From CADEEN01 sp031379365 (GTDB lineage: Bacteria; Pseudomonadota; Gammaproteobacteria; Burkholderiales; Burkholderiaceae_C): 14,715 bases of DNA. Shown here in pieces: positions 1 through 7,743 of the stretch. Numbering within the stretch: the first letter of the stretch is position 1; each line of letters begins with the position of its first letter. The notes under the pieces were generated by a model. That model searched no databases. It was not told the origin of the DNA and was given only the letters and a program-made list of their open reading frames with translations. The DNA lies in the NCBI GenBank assembly GCA_031379365.1, contig JANNFB010000350.1, positions 1 to 14,715 of the forward strand, read 5' to 3'. The position numbers and the translations under genes were made by a program.

Positions 1-932
1 TGGATGATGCCCAGGAAGCCCATGAACAGGGCCGTGATGGCACCGATGACCATGACGAAGGACAGCGCAGTGTCCGACCACTCGAACAGCGGGCTCATGC
101 GCGCGACCATGAAGATGCCAGCCGTGACCATGGTCGCGGCGTGGATCAGGGCCGAGATCGGCGTCGGGCCTTCCATCGAGTCAGGCAGCCAGACATGCAG
201 CGGGAACTGCGCGCTCTTGCCCATGGCACCAATGAACAGGCAGATGCAGGCCACCGTGATCAACATCCAGTCGGTGCCGGGAAAGCCAATCTTCGCGAGC
301 TCTCCGCCCTTGGCGAAGACCTCGGCGTAGTTGAGCGAACCCGCGTACGCCACCAGCAGGCCAATGCCCAGGATGAAGCCGAAATCGCCCACCCGGTTGA
401 CGATGAAGGCCTTCATGTTGGCGAAGATCGCCGTCGGCTTCTTGAACCAGAAGCCGATCAGCAGGTAGGACACCAGGCCAACCGCCTCCCAGCCAAAGAA
501 CAACTGCAGGAAGTTGTTGCTCATCACCAGCATCAACATGCTGAAGGTGAACAGCGAGATGTAGGCGAAGAAGCGCTGGTAGCCGGGGTCTTCCTCCATG
601 TAGCCGATGGTGTAGACGTGCACCATCAGCGACACGAAGGTCACCACGCACATCATCATCGCGGTCAGGCCGTCGACCAGGAAGCCGACTTCCATCTTCA
701 GGCCGCCAACCACCATCCACTCGTAGATCGTGGCGTTGAAGCGCGCGCCGTCGACGGCGACCTGCTTGAGCACGACGGCCGAGCCGATGAAGGACACCAG
801 CACGCCCAAGATCGTGATCAGGTGCGAGCCCCGGCGACCGACGGTCTTGCCGAAGAAGCCGGCGACGATGGCGCCGACCAGGGGCGCCAGGGCAATCGTG
901 AGCAGCAGGTTCTGGGAGATCGTGGCCGACAT
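1..932 (-). CDS. nuoL: NADH-quinone oxidoreductase subunit L (partial, N-terminal 310 residues)
   Basis: This is the largest antiporter-like, proton-pumping subunit at the membrane-arm end of respiratory complex I. I translated the minus strand from the ATG at 932-930; the frame stays open to the left edge, so only about half of the usual 610-680 residues is present. The product begins MSATISQNLLLTIALAP and continues with several hydrophobic segments. The FFGWEAVGL segment carries Glu149, matching E. coli Glu144 in the channel, and the MGKSAQFPLHVWLPD segment carries Lys239, matching E. coli Lys229. It is followed by the family-typical GPTPISALIHAATMVTAG. The start lies 13 bases after the nuoK stop without a strong Shine-Dalgarno sequence, so it is probably translated with the rest of the operon. 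The C-terminal half, including the long lateral helix, lies outside the window. Identity is secure. Confidence 0.97.
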   Translation of the reverse strand, partial: MSATISQNLLLTIALAPLVGAIVAGFFGKTVGRRGSHLITILGVLVSFIGSAVVLKQVAVDGARFNATIYEWMVVGGLKMEVGFLVDGLTAMMMCVVTFVSLMVHVYTIGYMEEDPGYQRFFAYISLFTFSMLMLVMSNNFLQLFFGWEAVGLVSYLLIGFWFKKPTAIFANMKAFIVNRVGDFGFILGIGLLVAYAGSLNYAEVFAKGGELAKIGFPGTDWMLITVACICLFIGAMGKSAQFPLHVWLPDSMEGPTPISALIHAATMVTAGIFMVARMSPLFEWSDTALSFVMVIGAITALFMGFLGII

Positions 933-945
933 GGGGTTGCTGCTT

Positions 946-1263
946 TCAGCCCTTCAGGCTGTCGAGTGCCTGCACGTTGATCGACTCGCGGTTGCGGAAC
1001 AACACGACGAGGATCGCCAGGCCGATGGCCGACTCGGCCGCCGCCACGGTGAGGATGAAGAAGACGAAGACCTGGCCGTCCATGTCGCCCAGGTAGTGCG
1101 AGAAGGCAATGAAATTCAGGTTCACCGCCAACAGCATCAGTTCGATGGCCATCAGCAGCACGATCAGGTTGCGCCGGTTCAGGAAAATGCCGATCACCGA
1201 CAGCGCGAACAGGATCGCGCCCAGCGAGAGAAAGTGCGACAAGGTCAGGATGCCCGACATCAT
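946..1263 (-). CDS. nuoK: NADH-quinone oxidoreductase subunit K
   Basis: This small complex I membrane subunit is homologous to mitochondrial ND4L and lies in the proton-translocating arm between NuoJ and NuoN. The 105-residue product fits the family length and has three hydrophobic helices. The two conserved membrane glutamates are visible: Glu41 in LLMAIELMLL and Glu77 in TVAAAESAIG, matching E. coli Glu36 and Glu72. The GIFLNRRNLIVLLM segment is characteristic. Two adjacent ATG codons (1263 and 1260) could start it. The first overlaps the nuoJ stop as ATGA, and a GGAG sequence lies 5 bases upstream of it (8 from the second), so the two cannot be separated from sequence alone. The stop is TGA at 948-946. 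Confidence 0.97.
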   Translation of the reverse strand: MMSGILTLSHFLSLGAILFALSVIGIFLNRRNLIVLLMAIELMLLAVNLNFIAFSHYLGDMDGQVFVFFILTVAAAESAIGLAILVVLFRNRESINVQALDSLKG

Positions 1264-1913
1264 GTCTTCTCCGGCGCGGTGGGCGCGGTGGGTGGTGCAG
1301 GAGGCAGCGACGGCTGATCGACCACCGAGGCCATCTTGACCAGGCGCACGCGATCGGCCTTCTTGGCACGCACTTGCTTGGACGCATCCATGTGACGCGA
1401 GTCCTTGCGCTCGCGCAGTGTCAGCGCGATGGCGGCGATGATGGCCACCAGCAGCAGCACGGCGGCCAACTGCAGCGGGTAGAGGTAGTTGGTGTAAACC
1501 TCGACGCCGAGCAGCTTGGTGTTGCCCAGTTGGAGCTCGGCAGCAGACAGCGGCTTGGCCAGCGCCAGGTCGAAGCCACCGCGCAGCACCAAAGTCATCT
1601 CCAGCGCAATCAGGGCACCGACCAGGCCGGCGAGCGGGAAGTGACGCCAGAAGTTGTGGCGCAGGCTGTCGGTGTTGATGTCGAGCATCATCACCACGAA
1701 CAGGAACAGCACCATCACCGCGCCGACATAGACGAGCACCAGCGCGATCGCCAGGAACTCGGCCTTCAGCAGCATCCAGACGCAGGCCGCGCTGAAGAAG
1801 GCCAGCACCAGGTAGAGCGCAGCATGCACCGTGCTGCGCGCCGTGATGACGCCAAACGCGGCGCCGAGCAGCACCGTCGAGAAGACGTAGAACAGGGCGG
1901 TGGTGGTGTTCAT
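1260..1913 (-). CDS. nuoJ: NADH-quinone oxidoreductase subunit J
   Basis: This complex I membrane subunit is homologous to ND6. Its third helix can adopt a pi-bulge that is thought to link quinone chemistry to proton pumping. The product has 217 residues with about five hydrophobic segments. The signature helix 3, VLVYVGAVMVLFLFVVMM, spans about residues 59-76 and contains the conserved Tyr62. After the last membrane helix (about 147-165) comes a basic stretch (RERKDSR, KKADRVRLVKM) and then a Pro/Ala-rich tail from about residue 200 (SLPPAPPTAPTAPEKT). The basic part is usual in betaproteobacterial NuoJ as I recall it; the Pro/Ala tail is low complexity and probably disordered. The start is 13 bases after the nuoI stop with no clear Shine-Dalgarno sequence. 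The end overlaps nuoK by four bases. Confidence 0.96.
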   Translation of the reverse strand: MNTTTALFYVFSTVLLGAAFGVITARSTVHAALYLVLAFFSAACVWMLLKAEFLAIALVLVYVGAVMVLFLFVVMMLDINTDSLRHNFWRHFPLAGLVGALIALEMTLVLRGGFDLALAKPLSAAELQLGNTKLLGVEVYTNYLYPLQLAAVLLLVAIIAAIALTLRERKDSRHMDASKQVRAKKADRVRLVKMASVVDQPSLPPAPPTAPTAPEKT

Positions 1914-1926
1914 GCGCAGGCGAGCA

Positions 1927-2424
1927 TCAGCGGTACGGCGCGTCGGCCGCCCGGGCCGCGGCGATCTCTTTTTCGTAGCGGTCGCCTACCGCCAAGAGCA
2001 TGTCTTTGGTGAAGTAGAGGTCACCGCGCTTCTCGCCGTGGTACTCAAGAACATGCGTCTCGACGATGGAGTCGACCGGACAACTCTCTTCGCAGAAGCC
2101 GCAGAAGATGCACTTGGTCAGGTCGATGTCATAGCGCGTGGTGCGGCGGCTGCCGTCGTCTCGCACCTCGGATTCGATCGTGATGGCCAGCGCCGGGCAG
2201 ACTGCTTCACACAGCTTGCAGGCGATGCAGCGCTCTTCGCCGTTCTCGTAGCGACGCAGCGCATGCAGACCGCGAAAGCGCGGTGACATCGGCGTCTTCT
2301 CTTCCGGGAACTGGACCGTGATCTTGCGCGAGAAGAAGTGCCGACCGGTGATGGCCATGCCCTTGAACAACTCGGTCAGCAGGAAACTGCTGGTGAAGTC
2401 TTTGACGGTGGTGAAAGCGGACAT
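1927..2424 (-). CDS. nuoI: NADH-quinone oxidoreductase subunit I (two 4Fe-4S clusters)
   Basis: NuoI is the ferredoxin-like subunit of complex I. It holds clusters N6a and N6b and passes electrons from NuoG towards the N2 cluster in NuoB. The 165-residue product contains two CxxCxxCxxxCP motifs, with Cys66, 69, 72, 76 and Cys105, 108, 111, 115. The segment before the first motif, RFRGLHALRRYENGEERC, is typical of the proteobacterial protein, and the N-terminal FLLTELFKGMAIT helix is the membrane-surface anchor. I chose the ATG at 2424 because a perfect AGGAGG lies 7 bases upstream; the same reading frame continues further upstream, but that part runs antiparallel to nothing conserved and overlaps nuoH. 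The stop is TGA at 1929-1927. Confidence 0.98.
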   Translation of the reverse strand: MSAFTTVKDFTSSFLLTELFKGMAITGRHFFSRKITVQFPEEKTPMSPRFRGLHALRRYENGEERCIACKLCEAVCPALAITIESEVRDDGSRRTTRYDIDLTKCIFCGFCEESCPVDSIVETHVLEYHGEKRGDLYFTKDMLLAVGDRYEKEIAAARAADAPYR

Positions 2425-2431
2425 GTGTTCG

Positions 2432-2437
2432 CCTCCT
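2432..2437 (-). promoter_or_regulatory. Strong ribosome binding site of nuoI
   Basis: On the minus strand this reads AGGAGG, a perfect Shine-Dalgarno match, 7 bases before the nuoI ATG. Its first two bases are also the last two bases of the nuoH TAG stop codon. It is the clearest ribosome binding site in the nuo cluster here and it decides the nuoI start. Confidence 0.85.
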
Positions 2438-3503
2438 ATTTCCAGATGTTCCAGGGCGACTGGATCCACAAGCCGACCACGACAAGCCAGATCAGGGTGA
2501 TGGGAATGAAGATCTTCCAGCCCAGACGCATGATCTGGTCGTAGCGGTAACGCGGAAAGGTTGCGCGCACCCACAGGAACATCGTGACGACGACGAAAAC
2601 CTTCAGGCCGAGCCAGATCCAGCCCGGGATCCAGTTGAAGAGCGCGGAGTCGATCGGCGGCAACCAACCGCCCAGGAACAGGAGCACGCACAGCATGCTG
2701 ACCAGGATCATGTTGGCGTACTCGGCCAGGAAGAACATCGCGAACGACATGCCCGAGTACTCGATCATGTGGCCGGCGACGATTTCCGATTCGCCTTCGA
2801 CGACGTCGAAGGGGTGGCGGTTGGTCTCGGCCAGGCCGGCGATGAAATAGACGACGAAGATCGGCAGCAGCGGCAACCAGTTCCACGACAGGAAGTTCAG
2901 GCCCATCTGGGCACCGGTACCGCGCGCCTGGCTCATCACGATGTCGGTCATGTTCATGCTGGCGGAGACCATTAGCACGACGACCAGCGCGAAGCCCATG
3001 GCAATTTCGTAGCTGACCATCTGCGCCGAGGCGCGCAATGCGCCGAGGAAGGCGTATTTCGAGTTCGAGGCCCAGCCGGCGATGATGACGCCATAGACCT
3101 CCATAGAGGTGATCGCCATCAGGAACAACAGGCCGGCGTTGACATTGGCCAGCGCCACGTCGGGGCCGAAGGGGATGACGGCCCAGGCGGCCAGCGCCGG
3201 CATGATGGTCATCACCGGGCCGAGGAAGAACAGGCCTTTGTTGGCGGCGGTGGGGCGGATGATCTCCTTGAAGATCAGCTTGACCGCATCGGCAATCGGC
3301 GTCAGCAGGCCCCAAGGTCCCACGCGGTTCGGGCCGGGGCGGATCTGGGTCCAGCCGATGGCCTTGCGCTCCCACAGCGTGAGGTAGGCGACGCAGCCGA
3401 GCAGCGGCACGAGCACAGCGATGATCTTGATCAGGCTCCAGACCACCAACCACAGGGTGGGGCCCAGCAGTTGCGCACCGGCGGTCGTGAACGACTCGAT
3501 CAT
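2436..3503 (-). CDS. nuoH: NADH-quinone oxidoreductase subunit H
   Basis: NuoH (ND1 homologue) is the membrane subunit that forms the quinone entry channel and joins the peripheral arm to the membrane arm of complex I. The product has 355 residues with about eight hydrophobic segments, close to the usual length for betaproteobacteria. Conserved motifs visible are ERKAIGWTQIRPGPNRVGP at residues 45-63, SYEIAMG at 164-170, and AETNRHPFDVVEGESE at 225-240, the loop rich in acidic residues that lines the quinone site. The ATG at 3503 overlaps the nuoG stop as ATGA, indicating translational coupling. The TAG stop merges into the nuoI ribosome binding site. No abnormal residue was noticed. Confidence 0.98.
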   Translation of the reverse strand: MIESFTTAGAQLLGPTLWLVVWSLIKIIAVLVPLLGCVAYLTLWERKAIGWTQIRPGPNRVGPWGLLTPIADAVKLIFKEIIRPTAANKGLFFLGPVMTIMPALAAWAVIPFGPDVALANVNAGLLFLMAITSMEVYGVIIAGWASNSKYAFLGALRASAQMVSYEIAMGFALVVVLMVSASMNMTDIVMSQARGTGAQMGLNFLSWNWLPLLPIFVVYFIAGLAETNRHPFDVVEGESEIVAGHMIEYSGMSFAMFFLAEYANMILVSMLCVLLFLGGWLPPIDSALFNWIPGWIWLGLKVFVVVTMFLWVRATFPRYRYDQIMRLGWKIFIPITLIWLVVVGLWIQSPWNIWK

Positions 3504-5827
3504 GCACCGGCCCCCTCGACCTTGATGGCACCGAACATCGCACCGAGCATGGCCGTGCTGGCATGGCCGGCGGCGATGCGCACAGCGTTGGCGTCCAGGC
3601 TGGCGTCCTCGCGCGCTGGCAACACGGCGCTGGCAGCGCCCTGGCTCACACGAACGCTGTCACCCGCCTTGAGCCCGAGTTGCTTCCAGAGCGCACTCGG
3701 CAAGCCGACGATCGGCGCCTTGGCGTCAGCCGTGGCTTGCAGTGACGGCGCGCGGCGAGCCAACGCATCGGCGCTGTAGATCGGCACATCGGCAATGCGT
3801 TCGAGCGCGGTCGGCGCTGGCGACGCGCTCCACACAGCGGCACTGTGGTTGTCGAGACGGGCCGCGAGCGCACTCACGTCACCCAGCGCCTCGGCACGCA
3901 CTTCCTCGACTGAGGCCTGCTCGAAGCCGGGCAGGCCGAGCAAGTTGCCGAGCACGCGCAACACCTTCCACGCGGGCCGTGTTTCGCCCAAGGGCCGAAC
4001 GACACCGTGAAAACTCTGCACACGGCCTTCGGCGTTGACGAAGGCGCCCGCGGTTTCGCTGAACGGCGCCACCGGCAACAGCACGTCGGCGAACTCGGTG
4101 TTGGCGTCCTTGAATGGGCTCATCGAAACGACCAGGCCGGCGCCTTGCAGCGCAGCGCGCGCAGCAGCCGTATCGGCTGCATCGAAAGCCGGCTCGACGC
4201 CGAGCAAGAGCAGCGCCTTCATCGGCTGCGACAACATCTGACCAGCGTTCAGGCCGCCCTCGCCCGGCAGCGCGTTGACCCACTGCGCGCCGACGCTGTT
4301 GGCCGCCTCGCCGAGGTAGCCAACCGTGGCGCCGACTTCCGCCGCGATCCATTGCGCCAGGGCCAGCAACTGCGCGGCCCGAGGGTGCTGCGCGGCGGCA
4401 TTGCCAAGCAAGACCGCCTTGCGCTCGCCGCTCAGCAGCGAGGTGGCAATGGTCTGTGCAGCGGTGCCAGGATCGGCCGGCACCGGTGCTGCAAGACCCT
4501 TGCTCTTCGCAACGGCCGCGGCCACTTGCGCGAGCGCGTCCATCCAGGCGCTCGGTGCGGCCGTGAACTGTGTGGCCAGCGGCATGGCCCAATCGTCATG
4601 CACGGCATGCAGGCTGTGCAGCTGCGCACCGCGACGTGCCGCCTGGCGCAGGCGTTGCGCGAACAGCGGGTGGTCCTTGCGCAGGAAGGAGCCGACCACC
4701 AAGGCGCGCTGCAAGGTCGACAGCGAGGCCACATCGCTGCCGAGCCAGCGCGCACTGCCGGCGACAGCGCGGTTGCTGATGTCAGCATGGCGCGTGCGGT
4801 GGTCGATGTTCTCGCTGCCCAGGGCGCGGGTGAGCTTGGCCAGCAGATGCAGTTCCTCGACAGTCGCGTTGGCGGCACCCAGCGCGCCGATCGACGCCGC
4901 GCCGAACTCGCCCTGGATGCGTTTCAAGCCGTCAGCGACATAGGCCAGCGCGGTATTCCAGTCCACCGCCTGCCAGGTGCCGCCCTGCTTGATCATGGGC
5001 TGCGTCAGGCGCTGCTCACCGTTCAGGGCCTCGTAGGAGAAGCGGTCGCGGTCCGAGATCCAGCACTCGTTGACGGCCTCAACCTCCAACGGCACCACCC
5101 GCATCACCTGGTTGGCCTTGACCTGGACGATCAGGTTCGCTCCCGTGCTGTCGTGCGGGCTCACGCTCTTGCGCCGCGACAGCTCCCAGGTGCGCGCGCT
5201 GTAGCGGAAGGGCTTGCTGGTGAGCGCACCGACCGGGCAGATGTCGATCATGTTGCCCGACAGCTCGGAGTCGATCGTGTCGCCGAGCATGGTGGTGATT
5301 TCGCTGTGCTCACCGCGGTGGATCATGCCCAGCTCCATCACACCGGCTACCTCCTGGCCGAAGCGAACGCAGCGGGTGCAGTGGATGCAGCGACTCATCT
5401 CTTCCATCGAGACCAGCGGGCCGACGTCCTTGTGGAAGACGACGCGCTTTTCTTCCTGGTAGCGCGAGGCCGAGCCGCCATAGCCGACCGCCAGGTCTTG
5501 CAACTGGCATTCGCCGCCCTGGTCGCAGATGGGGCAGTCGAGCGGGTGGTTGATGAGCAGGAACTCCATCACCGACTGCTGTGCCTTGAGCGCTTTTTCG
5601 CTCTTGGTGCGCACGACCATGCCGTTGGTGGCCGGCGTGGCGCAGGCCGGCATCGGCTTGGGTGCCTTCTCGACCTCGACCAGGCACATGCGGCAGTTGG
5701 CCGCGATCGTGAGTTTCTTGTGATAACAGAAGTGCGGGATGTAGGTGCCCGCGGCGTCGGCCGCATGCATCACCATGCTGCCTTCGGCGACGCTGACCTG
5801 TTTGCCGTCGAGGGTGATTTCGATCAT
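3500..5827 (-). CDS. nuoG: NADH-quinone oxidoreductase subunit G
   Basis: NuoG is the large iron-sulfur subunit of the NADH-oxidising module. The product has 775 residues. The N-terminal ferredoxin-like domain binds a 2Fe-2S cluster (N1b) through Cys34, 45, 48 and 62. Next come the His94, Cys98, 101, 107 ligands of cluster N5, and Cys147, 150, 153 with Cys197 for N4. The four cysteines that would bind the extra N7 cluster are absent: the corresponding stretch after TWELSRRKSV has none. From about residue 215 onward the protein is the degenerate molybdopterin-oxidoreductase domain, which keeps the fold without the cofactor. It starts at the ATG at 5827, overlapping the nuoF stop by four bases, with AGGTGA about 8 bases upstream. 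The C-terminal part (about 330-775) is alanine rich and less conserved, as usual for the family. Confidence 0.98.
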   Translation of the reverse strand: MIEITLDGKQVSVAEGSMVMHAADAAGTYIPHFCYHKKLTIAANCRMCLVEVEKAPKPMPACATPATNGMVVRTKSEKALKAQQSVMEFLLINHPLDCPICDQGGECQLQDLAVGYGGSASRYQEEKRVVFHKDVGPLVSMEEMSRCIHCTRCVRFGQEVAGVMELGMIHRGEHSEITTMLGDTIDSELSGNMIDICPVGALTSKPFRYSARTWELSRRKSVSPHDSTGANLIVQVKANQVMRVVPLEVEAVNECWISDRDRFSYEALNGEQRLTQPMIKQGGTWQAVDWNTALAYVADGLKRIQGEFGAASIGALGAANATVEELHLLAKLTRALGSENIDHRTRHADISNRAVAGSARWLGSDVASLSTLQRALVVGSFLRKDHPLFAQRLRQAARRGAQLHSLHAVHDDWAMPLATQFTAAPSAWMDALAQVAAAVAKSKGLAAPVPADPGTAAQTIATSLLSGERKAVLLGNAAAQHPRAAQLLALAQWIAAEVGATVGYLGEAANSVGAQWVNALPGEGGLNAGQMLSQPMKALLLLGVEPAFDAADTAAARAALQGAGLVVSMSPFKDANTEFADVLLPVAPFSETAGAFVNAEGRVQSFHGVVRPLGETRPAWKVLRVLGNLLGLPGFEQASVEEVRAEALGDVSALAARLDNHSAAVWSASPAPTALERIADVPIYSADALARRAPSLQATADAKAPIVGLPSALWKQLGLKAGDSVRVSQGAASAVLPAREDASLDANAVRIAAGHASTAMLGAMFGAIKVEGAGA

Positions 5828-7251
5828 GACGCTTCACCTTGGCGCGACCGGCCTGCCGCCGGGCCGCCCCAAGGCAGGCCCGCCCCCTCGGGGGGCAGCG
5901 AGGGTTCCCGAGCGTGGGGGCCCACAAGACACGTCTTGTGCTCGATGTGATGCACGAACTCGTCGCGGAAGTGCTTGATCATGCCGCGCACCGGCAGCGC
6001 CGCGGCGTCGCCCAGGGCACAGATGGTGCGGCCCATGATGTTCTCCGACACGGAGTTGAGCAGGTCGATGTCTTCTATGCGGCCCTTGCCATGCTCGATG
6101 CGGTCGACCACGCGCCAGAGCCAGCCGGTGCCTTCACGGCACGGCGTGCATTGGCCGCAACTTTCGTGCTGGTAGAAGTAGGACAGACGCAGCAGGCTCT
6201 TGACCATGCAGCGCGTGTCGTTCATCACGATCACCGCGCCCGACCCAAGCATCGAGCCGGCCTTGGCGATGGCGTCGTAGTCCATCGTGATGTCCATCAT
6301 GGTCGCGGCGGGCAACACCGGGGCTGATGATCCGCCCGGTATCACGGCCTTGAGCGCGCCGCCCCGGACGCCCCCCGCCAGCTCGAGCAGCTTGGCGAAG
6401 GGCGTGCCGAGCGGGATCTCGTAGTTGCCGGGCCGCTCGACATCGCCGACGATGGAGAAAATCTTGGTGCCGCCATTGTTCGGCTTGCCGATCTCGAGGT
6501 AGGGCAGGCCGCCGTTGTTGATGATCCAGGGCACCGCGGCAAAAGTTTCGGTGTTGTTGATCGTCGTCGGCTTGCCATACAACCCGTAGCTGGCAGGGAA
6601 CGGTGGCTTGAAACGCGGCTGGCCCTTCTTGCCCTCGAGCGACTCGAGCAGGGCCGTTTCTTCGCCGCAGATGTAGGCGCCGAAGCCGTGGTAGGCGTGC
6701 AGCTGGAAGCTGAAGTCGCTGCCGCCGATGCGGTCGCCAAGCAAGCCGGCGGCGCGGGCCTCGTCCAGGGCGGCCTCGAATCGTTCGTAGATTTCGAAGA
6801 TCTCGCCGTGGATGTAGTTGTAGCCGGTCTTTACACCCATCGCATAGGCAGCGATGGCCATGCCCTCGATGACGATGTGCGGGTTGTAGGCCAGGATGTC
6901 GCGGTCCTTGCAGGTGCCGGGCTCGCCTTCGTCGGAGTTGCACACGAGGTACTTGGCCCCGGGGAACATGCGTGGCATGAAGCTCCACTTCAGGCCGGTC
7001 GGAAAGCCGGCACCACCGCGGCCACGCAGGGCACTGGCTTTCACCTCGGCGATGACCTGGTCAGGCGTCATCCCGGCGCCGCCATCGAGCCCCAGGATCT
7101 TCTTCAGCGCCTGGTAGCCGCCGCGCGCCAGATAGTCTTGCAGGCGCCAGTTTTTCCCGTCCAGGCCAGCATAGATCTGCGGTTGGATGTGACGGCCGTG
7201 GAAACAGGTCTCGTGGCCCGCAGCCTGGAAGCGCGACAGGTCGAGTGTCAT
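5824..7251 (-). CDS. nuoF: NADH-quinone oxidoreductase subunit F, with an unusual C-terminal extension
   Basis: NuoF oxidises NADH. It binds FMN and the N3 4Fe-4S cluster and starts electron flow in complex I. The product has 475 residues. The glycine-rich NADH/FMN motif GRGGAGFPTG is at 77-86, and YICGEETALLESLEGKKGQPR at about 193-213 is a further family signature. The N3 ligands are Cys365, 368, 371 (SCGQCTPCREGTGW) and Cys411 (TICALGD). Homology follows the usual end HHIEHKTCLV to about residue 443. The next 32 residues, GPHAREPSLPPEG and onward to GEAS, are encoded by a palindromic GC-rich repeat and replace the few residues that normally end the protein. The start at 7251 overlaps the nuoE stop (ATGA), and the end overlaps the nuoG start (ATGA). 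Core function should be intact; the tail's effect is unknown. Confidence 0.97.
   Translation of the reverse strand: MTLDLSRFQAAGHETCFHGRHIQPQIYAGLDGKNWRLQDYLARGGYQALKKILGLDGGAGMTPDQVIAEVKASALRGRGGAGFPTGLKWSFMPRMFPGAKYLVCNSDEGEPGTCKDRDILAYNPHIVIEGMAIAAYAMGVKTGYNYIHGEIFEIYERFEAALDEARAAGLLGDRIGGSDFSFQLHAYHGFGAYICGEETALLESLEGKKGQPRFKPPFPASYGLYGKPTTINNTETFAAVPWIINNGGLPYLEIGKPNNGGTKIFSIVGDVERPGNYEIPLGTPFAKLLELAGGVRGGALKAVIPGGSSAPVLPAATMMDITMDYDAIAKAGSMLGSGAVIVMNDTRCMVKSLLRLSYFYQHESCGQCTPCREGTGWLWRVVDRIEHGKGRIEDIDLLNSVSENIMGRTICALGDAAALPVRGMIKHFRDEFVHHIEHKTCLVGPHAREPSLPPEGAGLPWGGPAAGRSRQGEAS
5850..5925 (-). repeat. GC-rich palindromic repeat read into the nuoF 3' end
   Basis: This segment is a mosaic of inverted repeats. 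GGCCTGCC (5850-5857) pairs with GGCAGGCC (5873-5880), an 8-base perfect stem. GCCCCC (5882-5887) pairs with GGGGGC (5891-5896) around a 3-base loop. GTGGG (5914-5918) pairs with CCCAC (5921-5925). The combination of a CCCCCGAGGGGG-like core with flanking CCCCACGCTC and CTTGGGGCGGCCC blocks resembles an intergenic repeat I recall as common in Comamonadaceae and relatives. That identification is from memory and not searched. It is translated as the C-terminal tail of NuoF. The left boundary is the end of the outer stem; the true repeat end may be nearer the nuoG start. Confidence 0.7.
5923..5940. repeat. Perfect 8-base inverted repeat at the end of the conserved nuoF region
   Basis: CACAAGAC (5923-5930) and GTCTTGTG (5933-5940) are exact reverse complements separated by two bases. 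They lie inside the codons for HKTCLV, the last conserved residues of NuoF, directly at the junction with the GC-rich repeat. A compact hairpin could form in the mRNA. Whether it is selected or just follows from codon choice cannot be told from one sequence. Confidence 0.6.
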
Positions 7252-7736
7252 TGGGCCTGTGCCTTCAAGGTGTCGACCAGGTCGTCGAGGCGGGCATTGC
7301 TCATGAAGCTGACCATCTGGCGGTCGTTCACCAGCATCACTGGCGCATCGGCGCAAGCGCCCAGGCACTCGCTGGGTTGCACGGTGAACAGGCCGTCGGC
7401 GCTGGTGCCATAGGGCTCGACACCGAACTTCTTGCACAAGTGCGCCAACGCCTTGTCCCCGTCACGCAAGGCACAGGGCAGGTTGGTGCAGACGTTGAAC
7501 TTGAAACGCCCCAGCGGCTGCTGGTTGTACATGTTGTAGAAGGTCGTGACCTCGTGCACCGCGATGGTCGGCATGCCCAGGTAAGCCGCGACGCCCTCCT
7601 CGGCTTCGCGGGACACATGGCCCTGCTCCTGCTGCACGATGGCCAGGCAGGCCATCACCGCCGAGACCTTCTGGTCGGCCGGGTACTTGGCGACTTCTTT
7701 GGCGAAGCGCGTAAGGGTGCCGTCGGAAAAACTCAT
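7248..7736 (-). CDS. nuoE: NADH-quinone oxidoreductase subunit E (2Fe-2S)
   Basis: NuoE is the thioredoxin-like 24-kDa-type subunit of complex I. It carries the off-pathway 2Fe-2S cluster N1a next to the flavin in NuoF. The 162-residue product matches the family length. The ligands are Cys83 and Cys88 in NVCTNLPCAL and Cys124 and Cys128 in PSECLGACAD, giving the standard C-x4-C and C-x3-C pattern. The N-terminal helical part includes the family segment HEVTTFYNMYN (61-71). It starts at the ATG at 7736, 7 bases after the nuoD TAA; an AGG lies about 10 bases upstream, inside the end of nuoD. Its stop overlaps the nuoF start by four bases, consistent with equal production of the two partner subunits. 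Confidence 0.98.
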   Translation of the reverse strand: MSFSDGTLTRFAKEVAKYPADQKVSAVMACLAIVQQEQGHVSREAEEGVAAYLGMPTIAVHEVTTFYNMYNQQPLGRFKFNVCTNLPCALRDGDKALAHLCKKFGVEPYGTSADGLFTVQPSECLGACADAPVMLVNDRQMVSFMSNARLDDLVDTLKAQAQ

Positions 7737-7743
7737 CGCTCGC

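Noticed and set aside
141..2012. Other plus-strand open frames opposite nuoL, nuoK, nuoJ and nuoI
   Set aside because: They are antisense shadows of well-supported complex I genes, with biased composition and no family motifs.
4007..5950. Very long open frame (647 codons) on the plus strand opposite nuoG
   Set aside because: It lies wholly antisense to nuoG and the nuoF end, has the His/Arg/Gln/Ala-rich composition expected of an antisense frame in high-GC DNA, and shows no recognisable motif.
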